From Butyrivibrio fibrisolvens 16/4 (GTDB lineage Bacteria; Bacillota; Clostridia; Lachnospirales; Lachnospiraceae): DNA of 64,000 nucleotides. This document shows positions 1-13,254 of the stretch, one piece after another; the stretch's first letter is position 1; every line of letters starts with the position of its first letter. The stretch spans positions 2,842,768 through 2,906,767 of the forward strand of contig FP929036.1 in assembly GCA_000209815.1 (NCBI GenBank), read 5' to 3'. Below the pieces are notes generated by a model, which saw only the letters and a program-made list of their open reading frames with translations, was not told the origin of the DNA and made no database searches. The position numbers and the translations under genes are program-made.

Positions 1-23
1 CCCAATGTTGGGGAGGGTATTTT

Positions 24-1656
<1,633 letters not shown>

Positions 1657-1800
1657 TCAAAAATGCACTATAATTTAGTGCACGCGCTCCCCATAAATAA
1701 TAATAATGTATCCATCATACTTTTTCAATAATTTATTCACACAATCATCACAAAACAAGGTAAATTTTGTGACAAATCACTCTTGATTAAATATATATTT

Positions 1801-1830
1801 AAAAAACGGCAGACTACAGTGTCTGCCGTT
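1801..1830 (-). terminator. Intrinsic terminator of htpG
   Basis: A perfect 10-bp stem (1805-1814 with 1821-1830) and 6-base loop, followed on the minus strand by a T run. It lies about 45 bases after the htpG stop. Confidence 0.8.
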
Positions 1831-1875
1831 ATATTTAATTGCAAGTTTAAAGTCCTACACAATATTATAACAATG

Positions 1876-3950
1876 TTACTTTGTTAATAACATCATAATC
1901 TTATTTGAGCGAGCAACAAATTCTGTCATTGCCTCTGGTGCAAGAGGTGCATTAGCTATCTTTGCAAGGTCATAAAGCTGTGCTGCAAATGTAGGAACAT
2001 TCTCAGAATCCTTATTGTTAAGGATATACTGAACTAAGTCGTTATTTGCATTAAGAACAAGTGTCTCTGAAGCAGAACCGAACATATTCATATCCATTCC
2101 GCCCATAGCATACATCTTCATCATATCCTGCATACGACGGCTTTCCTCTGATACTGTAAGCATTGAAGAAAGATCTTTATTTTTGAACTTTTCAACCTTT
2201 ACATCGAGCCCCTCATTATTAAGTGCTTTTCTAAATACTTCTGTAAGAGTCTCTGTCTCGGTCTTGAGTTCGTCCTCAGCTGTCTCTTCTACCATAGTAT
2301 CTGTAACATCAGCATCAATACGGCAGAACTTGTAATTCTCGTTACGCTGCTCAAGCTGAGTGATAAATGATGTATCAATAGCGTGATCAAGAATGACTGC
2401 ATTCATTCCCTGTTCCTTAAACATATTTACATACTGAGACTGCTGCTGAAGATCTGTTACATAGTAAACAGTCTTTCTCTTATCCTCTGGCTCTTTTGTA
2501 TCTGCATCCTTTGTATCATCAACAACCTCTGCCTCTACTGTATCACCATTTTCATCTGCAGCCTTCTCCTCTTCCTTAACAAGAAGCTCTGGAAGAGTGA
2601 TGTATTTATCGTTAATGTCCTTGAATAAGATATAATCATTCATCTTGTCGCAGAACTTATTGTCCTTCAGACAACCAAACTTAATGAATGGAGCGATATC
2701 ATCCCAATACTTCTCGTATGATTCCTTTTCTGTTTTGCACATACCAGTAAGCTTATCTGCTACCTTCTTAGTGATGTACTCAGAAATCTTTGTAACGAAT
2801 CCATCATTCTGAAGTGCTGAACGAGAAACATTAAGTGGAAGATCCGGACAATCAATAACGCCCTTAAGGAGCATTAAGAACTCTGGGATAACCTCTTTAA
2901 TGTTATCAGCGATGAACACCTGATTATTGTAAAGCTTGATAGTGCCCTCGATTGAATCATACTCTGTATTAATCTTAGGGAAGTATAAAATACCCTTAAG
3001 ATTGAATGGATAATCCATATTAAGGTGAATCCAGAAAAGTGGCTCCTTATAATCGTGGAATACATCGCGATAGAATGCCTTGTAATCCTCATCTGTACAC
3101 TCTGAAGGTGACTTAGTCCAAAGAGGATGTGTCTCATTAAGAGCAACAGGACGCTTAACAATCTTAAGCTTATCTTTAGCTGGGGAAACCTCTACCTGTT
3201 CCTTTTCACCATTTTCATTTTCTTTCTCTTCAAATTTTGCATCCTCATGGATTTCTTCAATGACCTTATCTGTATCTTTTTATCAGCAGCATCTATTGTC
3301 TCATATTCCTCTGGTGCATCCTTCTTTGAAAGATAAATTTCTGTAGGCATGAATGAGCAGTACTTTGTGATAACTTCTCTTGCTCTGTATTCGTTAGCAA
3401 ATTCTAAACAATCTTCGTTTAAGAATAATGTGATTTTGGTACCTACCTGATCCCAGTCGCCATCTCCCATCTCAAACTCTGTGCCGCCATCGCACTCCCA
3501 ATGAACTGCTGTGGCTCCATCCTTGTATGAAAGAGTATCGATGTGAACCTCATCTGCAACCATAAATGCAGAATAGAAACCAAGACCAAAGTGACCAATA
3601 ATCTGATCTGAATCTGCCTTGTCTTTGTACTTTTCTAAGAAATCTGTAGCGCCAGAAAATGCGATCTGATTAATGTATTCATCTACCTCATCTGATGTCA
3701 TACCAAGACCATTATCGATGAATGTAAGTGTCTTGTCCTCTGGGCTGACAATAACCTGAATCTTAGCCTTGTAATCAAGTGGAAGAGAATACTCTCCCAT
3801 CATATCTAACTTTTTAAGTTTTGTGATAGCATCGCAGCCATTTGAAATAAGCTCTCTATAAAAAATGTCGTGATCTGAGTATAACCACTTCTTTATTACT
3901 GGAAAAATATTTTCGCTTGTAATTGATAAACTACCTTTTTTGTTACTCAT
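1876..3950 (-). CDS. htpG: Molecular chaperone HtpG (Hsp90), frameshifted
   Basis: Bacterial Hsp90, a cytosolic ATP-dependent chaperone dimer. The N-terminal piece carries the GHKL ATPase motifs: ELISNGCDAITK (Asn/Asp of the ATP pocket), DNGLGM and GHFGLGFYSAF. The middle and C-terminal domains are in the second piece (stop at 1876). They join at a T5 run, 3277-3281; adding one base gives a continuous protein of about 691 residues. An acidic stretch in the middle segment (around residues 480-510, rich in Asp/Glu/Lys) lengthens it relative to the approximately 625-residue E. coli protein. The start at 3950 (MSNKKG) is preferred over an upstream in-frame Met because GGAGTGAGG precedes it. A CIRCE element upstream points to HrcA control, unlike B. 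subtilis htpG, which is outside the HrcA regulon. Confidence 0.95.
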
Positions 3951-3985
3951 TATCCTCACTCCTTTTAAATATTTCACTAATGAGT

Positions 3986-4014
3986 ATGATAATACTACGA
4001 ATTTTTAAAGTCAA
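3986..4014 (-). promoter_or_regulatory. Sigma-A promoter of htpG
   Basis: On the minus strand, TTGACT (4009-4014), 17-bp spacer, TATCAT (3986-3991), about 35 bases upstream of the htpG start and next to the CIRCE element. Confidence 0.7.
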
Positions 4015-4021
4015 TAGAAAA

Positions 4022-4048
4022 TTAGCACTCTTTTGCAAAGAGTGCTAA
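4022..4048. promoter_or_regulatory. CIRCE operator (HrcA binding site)
   Basis: Exact match to the CIRCE consensus: TTAGCACTC (4022-4030), 9-base spacer, GAGTGCTAA (4040-4048). It sits 8 bp upstream of the htpG -35 box. HrcA repression of htpG is the inference; hrcA itself is not in the window. Confidence 0.93.
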
Positions 4049-4080
4049 CAAAACCAAAACAGCTATGTAAATGTAAAAAA

Positions 4081-4110
4081 AGAGCTATATCGTATATACG
4101 ATATAGCTCT
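4081..4110 (-). terminator. Terminator of the DUF6465 gene (perfect 30-base palindrome)
   Basis: A perfect 30-base palindrome followed on the minus strand by T6 (4075-4080). Its centre is one copy of the recurring CGTATATACG motif described in the findings. Confidence 0.8.
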
Positions 4111-4139
4111 GCGTTCCAACATAATAATAAAACAAAATT

Positions 4140-4577
4140 TTAAAGCTCTACTGATCCCACACTGTCCTTATTAGCTACATAATAGATTCTGTGCTCTTCA
4201 GGCTTAATGTAAATGTTAAGCTCTTCAAGTACTTTACCCTTGTAGTCTTTCTTGAACTGAGCCTGTGCTTTCTTTAAGCACTCAGCCTCTGTAAACTCGC
4301 GATCCTGATACTGAACGACTGCTGTTGTTACAACTGCTTTTTCTTTGTTGTTGCCTTCTTTGTAGTTGTCTTTTTAGCTGTTGTTTTCTTAGCAGTAGTT
4401 TTCTTTGCTGCTGTTTTTTAACAGCTGCTTTCTTTGCTGTTTCTACTTCTTTTTAACTTCAGCTACAACCTTCTTTGTTGTTGCTGGTGCACTAGCTACT
4501 GCAGACTTAACAGTTGTTGCTGCAGATGCTGCAGATTTCTTTACATCATCAACTGTAACCTTTGCATTTGTTACCAT
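4140..4577 (-). CDS. DUF6465 family protein with Lys/Ala/Thr-rich N-terminus, frameshifted
   Basis: No single reading frame spans this gene, but three one-base additions at T runs 4338-4342, 4414-4419 and 4450-4454 give a protein of about 146 residues. It starts at 4577 after a GGAGGG site 8 bases upstream. Residues 1-40 are Ala/Val/Thr-rich, 40-80 are repeated AKKTT-type units resembling histone-H1 or phasin tails, and the C-terminal 65 residues (QYQDREFTEAECLKKA through the end VGSVEL) match the DUF6465 domain as I remember it. The basic tail suggests nucleic-acid or polymer binding; the function is unknown. It has its own terminator and is read alone. The repetitive A-rich codons explain why three errors cluster here. 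Confidence 0.75.
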
Positions 4578-4738
4578 TTTTTCACCCTCCTATTTGAGCA
4601 ATAAAAATTTTTGTTTTTCATTAAACAGTATTATAGACATTCTTTCTTTTAATTGCTAGTCTATTGTGCAAATTTTTTAACTATTTAACAATAAAAAACA
4701 AAATATAAAATGGTTTTAATACAAATTGCACCGATAAT

Positions 4739-5725
4739 TTAAAGATATTTATTTAATGTAGCAAAAAAAGTAGCACTTTCTAGGTCTGTTGTGTCATCCG
4801 TAAATACGATACTATCCCAAAGATTTACGTTCATATCAGAGAAATATTTTTCCTCTAAATCAGTAACAATATCATCTAAAACTTGCTTACGTCTTTTCTC
4901 AATAATTACCTTTTTATTTTCTTCGGAAAGCTCTTCATTGTATTTATCTAAACACTGAAAAAAGTAGTATCCATTATCAGCAGAAATAGCACCTGAAACT
5001 TCATCTGTATCAAGATTAAAAACTACCTTATCTATGTCTGATGAATACTCTCCTCTTGCAAATGTAACCTGATAAGAATCAAGCTCTGTATATGTAGCAG
5101 CAAGACGTTCAAAGGTGTATCCGTAATCAATCATCCCCTGAATTTCTTCAGCCTTTTTTTCATCTGAAACAAATAAAACGAACGCCTCCATTACTCGGGC
5201 TTCATCCTCAGAAACTTCCTCATCAACTGAGTCCATAAGCTCTTTATAAACCTTTGATGCAATAGCATATTTTTCATATGCTGATACTACATCCTTTTTT
5301 CTGACTCCAGTAAAAGAACGCTCAGAAGAATTCAGCGAATCATAATACTCTTTTGCTGCATCCTGACATGCTTTTTCCTCTTTTTCTGTAAGAGTAATTT
5401 CCTGATCCTTTGCATAAAGATTTAACACATATACTTTTGTGAGATGTTCTATGGTAAGGTCCTTGATAGAATCAGTCATGGTATTTGTATCAAATTCGCT
5501 TGTCCAAAGATTTACTCCATCAACAGAACCATAGATATTTTTCTCGTTTAAAAGATATAAAAGCGCCTCTTTTTTTGAGCACTTCATATCACCAATTTTG
5601 AACACAGTACTACGACCACTGGATGTATCAAAATACACTGTCTTATCCTGAAAAGTACATGCAGAAAATGACAATGTAATTGCGGTTACAAGACCAGCAG
5701 CAATCATTCTTTTTCTTAAATTCAT
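4739..5725 (-). CDS. PrsA/SurA-like lipoprotein (parvulin-type foldase, probable)
   Basis: A 328-residue predicted lipoprotein: basic N-terminus (MNLRKRM), hydrophobic segment and lipobox LSFSAC with the lipidated Cys at residue 22. The remainder is charged and helical in the manner of SurA/PrsA N-terminal chaperone domains. A region around residues 185-270 (VSEDEARVMEAFVLFVSDE onward, with YGYTFERLA and ARGEYSSDI) resembles a divergent parvulin PPIase domain. It would act on the outer face of the membrane in folding of exported proteins. Its start lies 2 bp after the stop of the small gene at 5728-5981. The PPIase call is from pattern only and the catalytic residues are not clear. Confidence 0.65.
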   Translation of the reverse strand: MNLRKRMIAAGLVTAITLSFSACTFQDKTVYFDTSSGRSTVFKIGDMKCSKKEALLYLLNEKNIYGSVDGVNLWTSEFDTNTMTDSIKDLTIEHLTKVYVLNLYAKDQEITLTEKEEKACQDAAKEYYDSLNSSERSFTGVRKKDVVSAYEKYAIASKVYKELMDSVDEEVSEDEARVMEAFVLFVSDEKKAEEIQGMIDYGYTFERLAATYTELDSYQVTFARGEYSSDIDKVVFNLDTDEVSGAISADNGYYFFQCLDKYNEELSEENKKVIIEKRRKQVLDDIVTDLEEKYFSDMNVNLWDSIVFTDDTTDLESATFFATLNKYL

Positions 5726-5727
5726 TT

Positions 5728-5981
5728 CTATCCCTCTACAATAAGATATCTACCGTCGCCAATGGCAAAAACCTCTTCTGAAGAAAGAATTTCTTCTTCT
5801 GACATTCCTGTGATATCCATTGCATCCTCAAGATATTCCAAAACTTCTTTTTATTTTTGCAAACAGTGGCGCAAACATCCTCTAAAAATTCTGCTGCCTC
5901 CTGTTCATCCTCTGCCACCTTTTCTGGGAAAAGTTGAAGCTGATTTTCTAAAAATACTTGAAGAATTTTTTTATCATACAT
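5728..5981 (-). CDS. Small acidic hypothetical protein, frameshifted
   Basis: Starts MYDKKILQVFLENQLQLF. Adding one base at T5 (5848-5852) keeps the frame open to a stop at 5728 and gives about 84 residues ending in GDGRYLIVEG. It is acidic (runs such as EDEQEAAEFLEDV and SEEEILSSEEV), has no signal or membrane segment, and is not recognised. It sits between addA and the PrsA-like lipoprotein in the same orientation, with only 2 bp to the latter, so it is probably co-transcribed. Confidence 0.6.
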
Positions 5982-6002
5982 AGTTTTTCTCCTTTATTTA
6001 CA

Positions 6003-6053
6003 CCTCATCCACCGCTATCGCGGTCCCCCTTCCCTTTTTTAGGGGAAGGCTTG
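6003..6053. repeat. Short dispersed-repeat-like element with two hairpins, also a possible terminator
   Basis: GC-rich island with CCACCGC-tat-CGCGGT and CCTTCCC-N8-GGGAAGG stems, between addA and the next gene. The same opening (CCCTCATCCAC) occurs at about 36,028. From memory, similar sequences recur in gut Firmicute genomes. It could equally be the addA terminator, although there is no long T run on the minus strand. Confidence 0.4.
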
Positions 6054-6058
6054 GTCGC

Positions 6059-9000
6059 TTAAACATTAATTGTTTTATCTAGGGCGAAAGAATATAAAAT
6101 CATTTCCTTCACTGGTGTATTGTATGCTTTTTCAATTGCAGATTTATATAGCTGCAACTGCTTTTCATATCTTATCACTAAATCTTCTTCTGCGTCTACT
6201 CTATCTGTTTTATAATCCAAAAGAACTATTCCATCATCTTCCTGGAAGAAAACATCAATGATTCCCTGTACCAAAATCAATTCCTGGGAGGCATCATTAT
6301 CCTGGAATAATTCCTGACCATTGCTACCAAAAACAAATGGTTTTTCTTTAAATAATAAATCCTTTCTGGCAGCCAAACTCATTCTCTTAGCCACATCACT
6401 TGTAAGGAATGTTTTAAGCTTTTTATGATTAATTCTATTTTGCTCATCTTCAGAAAGAAGATTTACATTAATCATATAAGATAATTGCTGGTCAAATGAG
6501 TCCAAAAAAATCTTCTCTGGCAAAATCAAAGCACTCCATAAACCTGTGCATGGCTGTACCATAAAGGGCGCCTGCTGGAACATTTAATTTATTATCTTTA
6601 GAATCATCCGCCTCCACAGATGCCCTCATAAATGCAGGAATGTAGGCAGAGTCTTCCTTGTGAACAAATGCTGGTGCAGAATCTAAATTCATTTCAAATG
6701 CATCTTCTATGGCCTGATGTTTGATTTCAGAAACAGAATATTTGCTTTTATATTTACTTTCACTTTCCTTTGCGTAAGAAAAGGATAACGTATTTACGAT
6801 ATGATTATCTTCTACTATATCAACCTGTTCTATAAACTGATTGATAGCTTTTTTTGAATCCTCCCGAAGGATAGCTTTTTCTACCTGGTCCACAAATAGC
6901 TGTCCGCAATCCACAATTCTTTTATGGAAATCAACACCTGACGCATTTAAACCTCTAATTATCAACTCTATAGCTGTTTGTCCACGCTCCTTAGTCAGAT
7001 AATCCAACACGTGAGATGCACCACTGTAGCCATCTATAATATCAGCTACTGATTTGTCCTTTGTAGGCTTGATAGATGCGGTGATAATCAGCTTGTCTAC
7101 AGGACGGGTCAAAGCTACATAATACTTTCTAAAAAATTCGCCTTTTTCGCTGGCTTTGAGACGATTTTTAACGATACTGTAAAAAGGTGTTTTACAACTG
7201 ATTCTGGTGCTTGGATTTTTATAATTTAATGCTAAACCAAGACTGTCTTCATAGCAGAATATCCCCGTATCTTCCTTTGATCCTCTGGCGCAGCCACTAA
7301 CAAATACCACAGGAAACTCCAGGCCTTTGCTCTTATGAATAGTCATTATCCTGACAGCATCGTCATTTTCTCCCACAGTTTTGGCAATGCCTAAATCTTC
7401 ATCGTATGTACGAAGTCCCTCGATATAATCTACAAATCTGGACAATCCCTTGAAGCTAGTGCTTTCAAAAGCTACAGCCTCATCTACAAGCTTTTCCAAA
7501 TTTGCATAAGCCATTTTTCCAAGTGGCAGTGCTCTAACAAAAAGCCCGTAGCCTGTTTCATCTAAAAGTAGCTCTATAATCTCATGAATAGGTGTATCTA
7601 TAGCAAGATTTCTGTATCTATCCAAAGTATCAAGGAAATATTCTATATCCTTAGAAGGTCTTTTTTCTGATAATTCAAAAGGCAGTTGTACAGCAAAGAA
7701 TCACCATCTGTGGCACGAATTTGTGCCAATCTGTTTGATGAAAAACCAAACATTGGTGAATGTAAAACAGCAGCCAAAGGAATATCATTAAAGGGATTAT
7801 CAATGACTGTCAGCATAGACAAAACCGTCTGCACTTCTTCTCTGTCAAAGAAGCCCGTCTCCTCTGCAAGATAAGCAGGAATCCCTTGTTCCTTTAAAAT
7901 ATTGACGAACTTTTCCCCGTGACCACTGACTGCAGACATAAGAATAACCACATCAGAATATTTCATAGGACGAAGAAATCGATCGTCCCCATCCTTGTAA
8001 CTAACCTGAAAATTATCGGCCCTTAATTCCTTTATTCTTTTTGCTACAACAAGAGCTTCCAAAGAATCCCCATCCTCTATATTAAGTTCATCCATAGCTT
8101 CACTATCCTGGGTAGCTATTATTATTTCCGACTCGTAGTCCTTTGGGTCGCCTTTAAACTTATCATCCCCAACCTTTAGGGCAGCCTTTTCATCATATTC
8201 CACACCACCCATATCAGGCTGCATTAAAGGTGCAAAAACCTTATTGCAGAAATTTAAAACCTCACCACGGCTGCGGAAATTATTGTCTAAATCTATACGT
8301 TTAGAGTCAGCGGAATCGTCTAACGGATAAGAATTAAACTTATCTATAAAGAGCTTTGGGCTGGCCTGTCTAAACGCATAAATAGACTGTTTTACGTCTC
8401 CTACAGTGAAATAATTATTACCAGATGTAATGGCTGTAAGAATCTGTTCCTGAAGCTCATTGGAATCCTGATACTCATCAACCATGATTTCCTTAAAATG
8501 ATTTGAAAGCTCTATTGCAACAGGGCGCTTTTCATGATTAGGTGAATTTTTATCTCTAAGGATTTCAAGAGCCATATGCTCTATATCATTAAAGTCGTAA
8601 ATATTTTCTTTTCCTTCGCCAAGAGCAACGCCTTAGTATATTCCATTGTAAAATCTATTAAAGCTGTGGCCTGTCTTTTTACAAAGGTGATGCAGTCGTA
8701 TAATTCTTCTATGTCCATAGAAAAATACTTTTCACGAATTGGTTTTATAACATCATCTCTATATAGATTTCTAAGCTCTTTTGCCCTGGCAAGTTCATCA
8801 TCATTTAGACTGGTCCCCTTGCTTGCGAATCTTTCGAATACCATTCCACTATACCTTTCACGCTTTTCGGTATAGGTTTTTGCATCGATTATCCCCTGAA
8901 TATATGCTAATTCATTAGAAAAAATTGTCTTGTCTTTTGATGTGCAATCACTGTCATAAAGATCTAAAATACGCTTTATTCTACCAGCTATGATATCCAA

Positions 9001-9663
9001 AATCATATCTGTATATTTATTTATTTCCTGGATAAAGTCTGCCTGTTCAAGCTCATCTATGGAATTGATATCGTATATACGAAGTGCATTCTGATACCAC
9101 TCCATTGGCCATGGAAAACTGGAAGCTTTGTTATTTAATGCAAAGACAGCTTCCTTCAAGGAATCAATTTTTCTACCAGAAATATACGCATCAGCAAGAA
9201 GCTTAAAATCCTGATTATCAGACTCCAAATACCGACTAAGCAAGTCCTTAAAGACCTCATCCTTAAGCATTTTTAGCTCACCGGTAGTGCCTATTCTAAA
9301 TGAAGGTTCCTGATCTATCTCGTAGAAATAGTTCTTTACAATCCAACTACAAAAACTGTCGATAGTACGTATATGGGCGCTGTGAATCAAGGTTGCCTGT
9401 GTCTTGATTCTTTTGCTGGCTCCCTTTTCTGAAACAGCCTTATCTATAGCCTGTCGAATTCTATCCTTCATTTCTGCCGCAGCTGCATTTGTAAATGTAA
9501 CAACAAGTATTCTGTCCACATCTATTGGATTTTTCTCATCTAGTATTTGAGAAATAATTCTTTGGACTAACACAAAAGTTTTTCCACTACCTGCAGCCGC
9601 ACTGACAAGCATATTTTTATTTCTGGTATCTCTTACACTTTCCTGTTCATTAGTAAGACCCAC
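6059..9663 (-). CDS. addA: ATP-dependent helicase/nuclease subunit A, frameshifted three times
   Basis: UvrD-like SF1 helicase and RecB-family nuclease subunit of the AddAB end-processing enzyme. It opens with the Q motif region GLTNEQ and Walker A SAAAGSGKT; Walker B is VDEYQDSN. Helicase motifs continue through TIHKSKGLEFPVVFVSG and YVALTRPVDKLI. The C-terminal nuclease has LLDYKTDRV. Breaks lie at T4 8604-8607 (add one), T6 7661-7666 (add one) and A7 6504-6510 (remove one), restoring 1201 residues, the usual AddA size. The start is GTG with AAAGGAG upstream. It follows addB by 6 bp, so the pair is one operon. Three independent homopolymer breaks point to sequence error, not decay. Confidence 0.95.
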
Positions 9664-9669
9664 GTTTAT

Positions 9670-12600
9670 CTACTCCTTTGAATCAAGTGATTCCTTCATC
9701 ATTTCTATTACCGCTTCTTTGTTGCCTATAGAGCTAAGATTTCTCGCCTGAAACTCTTCTTCATTTTCATTAAAATTGCAAATACTTTTGAAGCTACAAT
9801 ATTTGCAGGAATCAAATTTACCAAATTTAGCTGGAGAACAATTAAAATCTCCATCAATAATTTTCTGTGCAGTCTTAGCTGCATAATATCTTGAATAGTC
9901 TAAAACAGTGTTAATAGACTCTAAGCTAACTGCATTTGTAGAGGCGTCTATTTCACCATCTGTCTTAATTCCATAAGGGATAATAGAGGATTTTTTAGTC
10001 TGACCATCCTCTAGACCAACGGTGGCATCATTTGCCTCTAAGTCTACTTTTTCAGATGACAATAAGCCTTCCATTCGACTAAGCTTTAATCGCTCCTCAT
10101 TGGTGCCTGCAAGAGTGTCACCTCTTTCCACAAATTTATTAGCCATCTCATAATAAAGCATAGCCGATGGATGAAGTGTGGCATTTGGATATTTTTCTTT
10201 CAGCTTTTCTAGAACAACTCCCATGTAAATTGGAAGCTGCATAGAAAGTCCGTAGAAGCATTCCTCCAAATCCAATTTATGTCCGCTGGATTTATAATCA
10301 ATTATTCTAACTGCCATATCATCAGAATCAGTTAAATCTATCCTATCTACCTTACCTTTAAGATAGGCTACTAATTCATTAGTATCGTAATTACGAATTT
10401 CGGCTTCTATCTTTTCCTCGAAGATGGATGGTTCAAATTCCCCTCTCGAAACCTGAGTAGTAATAATATCCACCGAATGTCTTAATGTATCCTTCATGGA
10501 TTCTACAATGTATTTCTGTGTGGAATCCTCTAAAGTAGACACCTTGGACATAGACTCGAAGGTCTGATTGATAGCCGTATCTATATAGGCCTCCCTTTCC
10601 TCTAAGCTTACTTCCTTCCACTTTTTACCATCAGATTTCAGGCTATCTGAGTATCTCTGAATTGCTTCGTGATAGAAGTTACCCATGTCCATACTAGAAA
10701 GCTCAAATTTCTCCCTCTCCTGAAGCTTCATAATGTAGGTTAGGAAATATTTGTAGGCACATTCATTGTATAGCTCAAATCGAGAAACAGAGCCTGATAC
10801 AGTCTCATCTTCATTAAAAGCCTCATTGACAGCAAGCATAATATCCTTTGATACTATCTCTGGGGCGTGTCTGTAAAAGGCAGCACTTAATATGGCATTT
10901 AATGTATCTTCATCATAGGATTTAGCCCAGGCAATAAGACTCTGAAGTGTTTTTTCTCATCCTGATTTAAAGCATCTAATCCTTCTGATGCGCTTTTGTT
11001 TAGAAGTTCGATAAGATAGTTTACAGCACTCTTTTTTGATAGCAGTCTATCATCAGCATCAAATTCTTCTATCTCTGTTAACTTAATGTCTTTAAAAAGT
11101 TTTGAAATAACATCCACAAGATATGAAGGATTTACAGACTTGCCATCCTTATCAACTCTTGGCAGGGTTATAAATAATTTTTATTTGGTTTGGTCAGCAT
11201 AAGATAAAGATAAAAACGCTGACGGAATGATTTTTGTCTGTCGGATGGTGCCAGCTCAAAACCCTGCTCTAAAAGCTGTTCTCGTTCTAATTGAGACAGA
11301 ATACCGCCATTTTCCACCTTCTTTGGAATAGCATCATCGGAGGCTCCTAAGCAGAAAAGTACCTTGATATTTGATAATCTGGTTCTTTCGATATCACCAA
11401 GAATAACACTGTCATTTGCTGGTGGAATCACACCGATAGAAGCAGCGGAAAGACCTGCCTCATAAATATCATGAAACTCTCCTAAATCAACCTTTTCTTC
11501 ATCAAGAATGGAAACCATCTTATCCAAAATATCCATAATAATTGGATATATCTGGCTATACTCCTTTGCCTTTACAGGATTATTGTCCTGAGAAAACTGT
11601 TTGCCCCTCTCGTTTATTTTGCCTTCCACATCAAAGCATAGAAGGAAATTATAAAGAGCTGTAGCAATGTTTCTAACAGTATCTGTATTTTTTATAGCCT
11701 TTTCAAAATCAATAAAAGGCTGGATAATTTTGTCTCGGATTTCATTTACCTTAAGTAAATCCTCGTCCTTATTGAACTGGTTTGAACGAATGGCAAATGG
11801 ATGGAAATATTTTTTCTTGCCTCGGATTCCTGTAGCAAGAATATAGTTTTCTAAATAGTCGATTTCATCGTTAGTTAATGCAGTAAGACCTGTTCGTAAA
11901 AATCTAAAAACATCCTCACGTCTAAAATCTCTATCAAATATATCAAATAAAGAATCTATAGCCTCTGCCATCGGATGAAAAAGAATCTCTGTTTTGGCAT
12001 CAATAAAGTAAGGTATTTGATAATCAGTCCAAATACCAGGCAATAGATATCTGTAGCTTTCCATATTAGGGGCAACCACCGCTATATCCTTGTAGTGCAT
12101 ACCTTCACGCACAAGCTTATTTATGGTGATTGCAACATATTTGAGCTCATCTCTAGGGCTTCTAAGGCCTGTTATTGAGATTGAATCAGCGGCATTTTCT
12201 CCCTGATAAACCTCTTCTCCTCTAAAGATGTTTCTCTCTAAAAATGTAAGAGCAGAATTTTCAGAAAGCCAGCCCTTTTCATCAGAAATAAAAAGTGGCT
12301 CATTGATTTCAGTTCCTACCTTTTTTGCAATTCGATTCATCTTCATAGCAAACTCTGAAGACATGGCAAAAACCTCATCCTCGGACTTTACTTCAAACAA
12401 AGGTGTATCCTGATCTGCAGTAATGGTAACAGCCACCTCGTCACATATCTTTAGCATATGCTCCACCAGCTGATACTGAATAGGCGTAAAACCAGTAAAG
12501 CCATCTAATACAACAGTGGAATTGGATACTATTTCTGAGCTATCAAGCATTTCATTTAAGGTGGAAAGAATTGACTCGGTAGTTACATATTTCCCCTCTA

Positions 12601-13108
12601 TAAAATCCAAAAAGGCCTGATAAATAACAAGCAAATCCGATGCTTTTCTTCTAAAGCTTTCAGACATGGTAGGTGAATTAATCATTTCTGTAAGCTTCTC
12701 TGGAGAAATATTATATTGAGTCATCTCGGAGATAAGCGATTTAATCTGAGTGATATAGCTAAGCTTTGTAATATTGTTTTTCAAAGTCTTAATATCTGCA
12801 AGATTATTATTAACAAGCTTCCTTATCACAAGAGATTTTCCAGTATCATCAAGAACAGACCACACTGATGCCCCAAGCTCCTCGAACACCCTATATGCCA
12901 GACGATTGAAGGACAAAACATCAATGTTCATAATACATTTATTGGGATGCATGGAAACCAGCAGACGCTGAGTAGACATAGTGTACTGCTCTGGAACGAT
13001 TACAAGGAAATTTTTGTCCTTGTGCTCCATGGATTCTTCTATAATTCGACTATAAATATGAGTAGACTTTCCACTTCCAGAACTACCTACTATTAGACTA
13101 AGTGACAT
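9670..13108 (-). CDS. addB: ATP-dependent nuclease subunit B, frameshifted twice
   Basis: Second subunit of AddAB, which loads the recombination apparatus at double-strand breaks. Walker A is GSSGSGKSTHIYS near the N-terminus. The C-terminal RecB-family nuclease shows RIIDYKSSG (catalytic DxK), and the iron-sulfur ligands are the late cysteines SCKYCSFKSIC with an upstream Cys in YNECAYKYF. Breaks at T5 11178-11182 and T6 10950-10955 (add one base each) give 1146 residues, normal for AddB. An AGGAG site precedes the ATG at 13108. Confidence 0.95.
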
Positions 13109-13233
13109 AAAAAACTCCTAAACATAAAAGCACCTCGTAACACACTCAAGCCTAAATATTGCTTTCAGTCACTAGATGTTCCTTTCAGCAAAACTTAGAG
13201 CTTGATAGCTACGGGTGCTCTCTTATTAGCATT

Positions 13234-13254
13234 CAGTACGTATATACGTTACTG
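13234..13254. other. Near-perfect dyad centred on CGTATATACG
   Basis: CAGTA-CGTATATACG-TTACTG is a 21-base dyad with one unpaired base, covering the amidohydrolase stop codon. It is one of the few copies of the recurring motif that lies partly between genes. Confidence 0.5.

Noticed and set aside
6059-13108. addA and addB as pseudogenes
   Set aside because: Each break is at an A/T run and one-base corrections restore full-length proteins with all motifs; the same error type breaks rpoD and dnaG.
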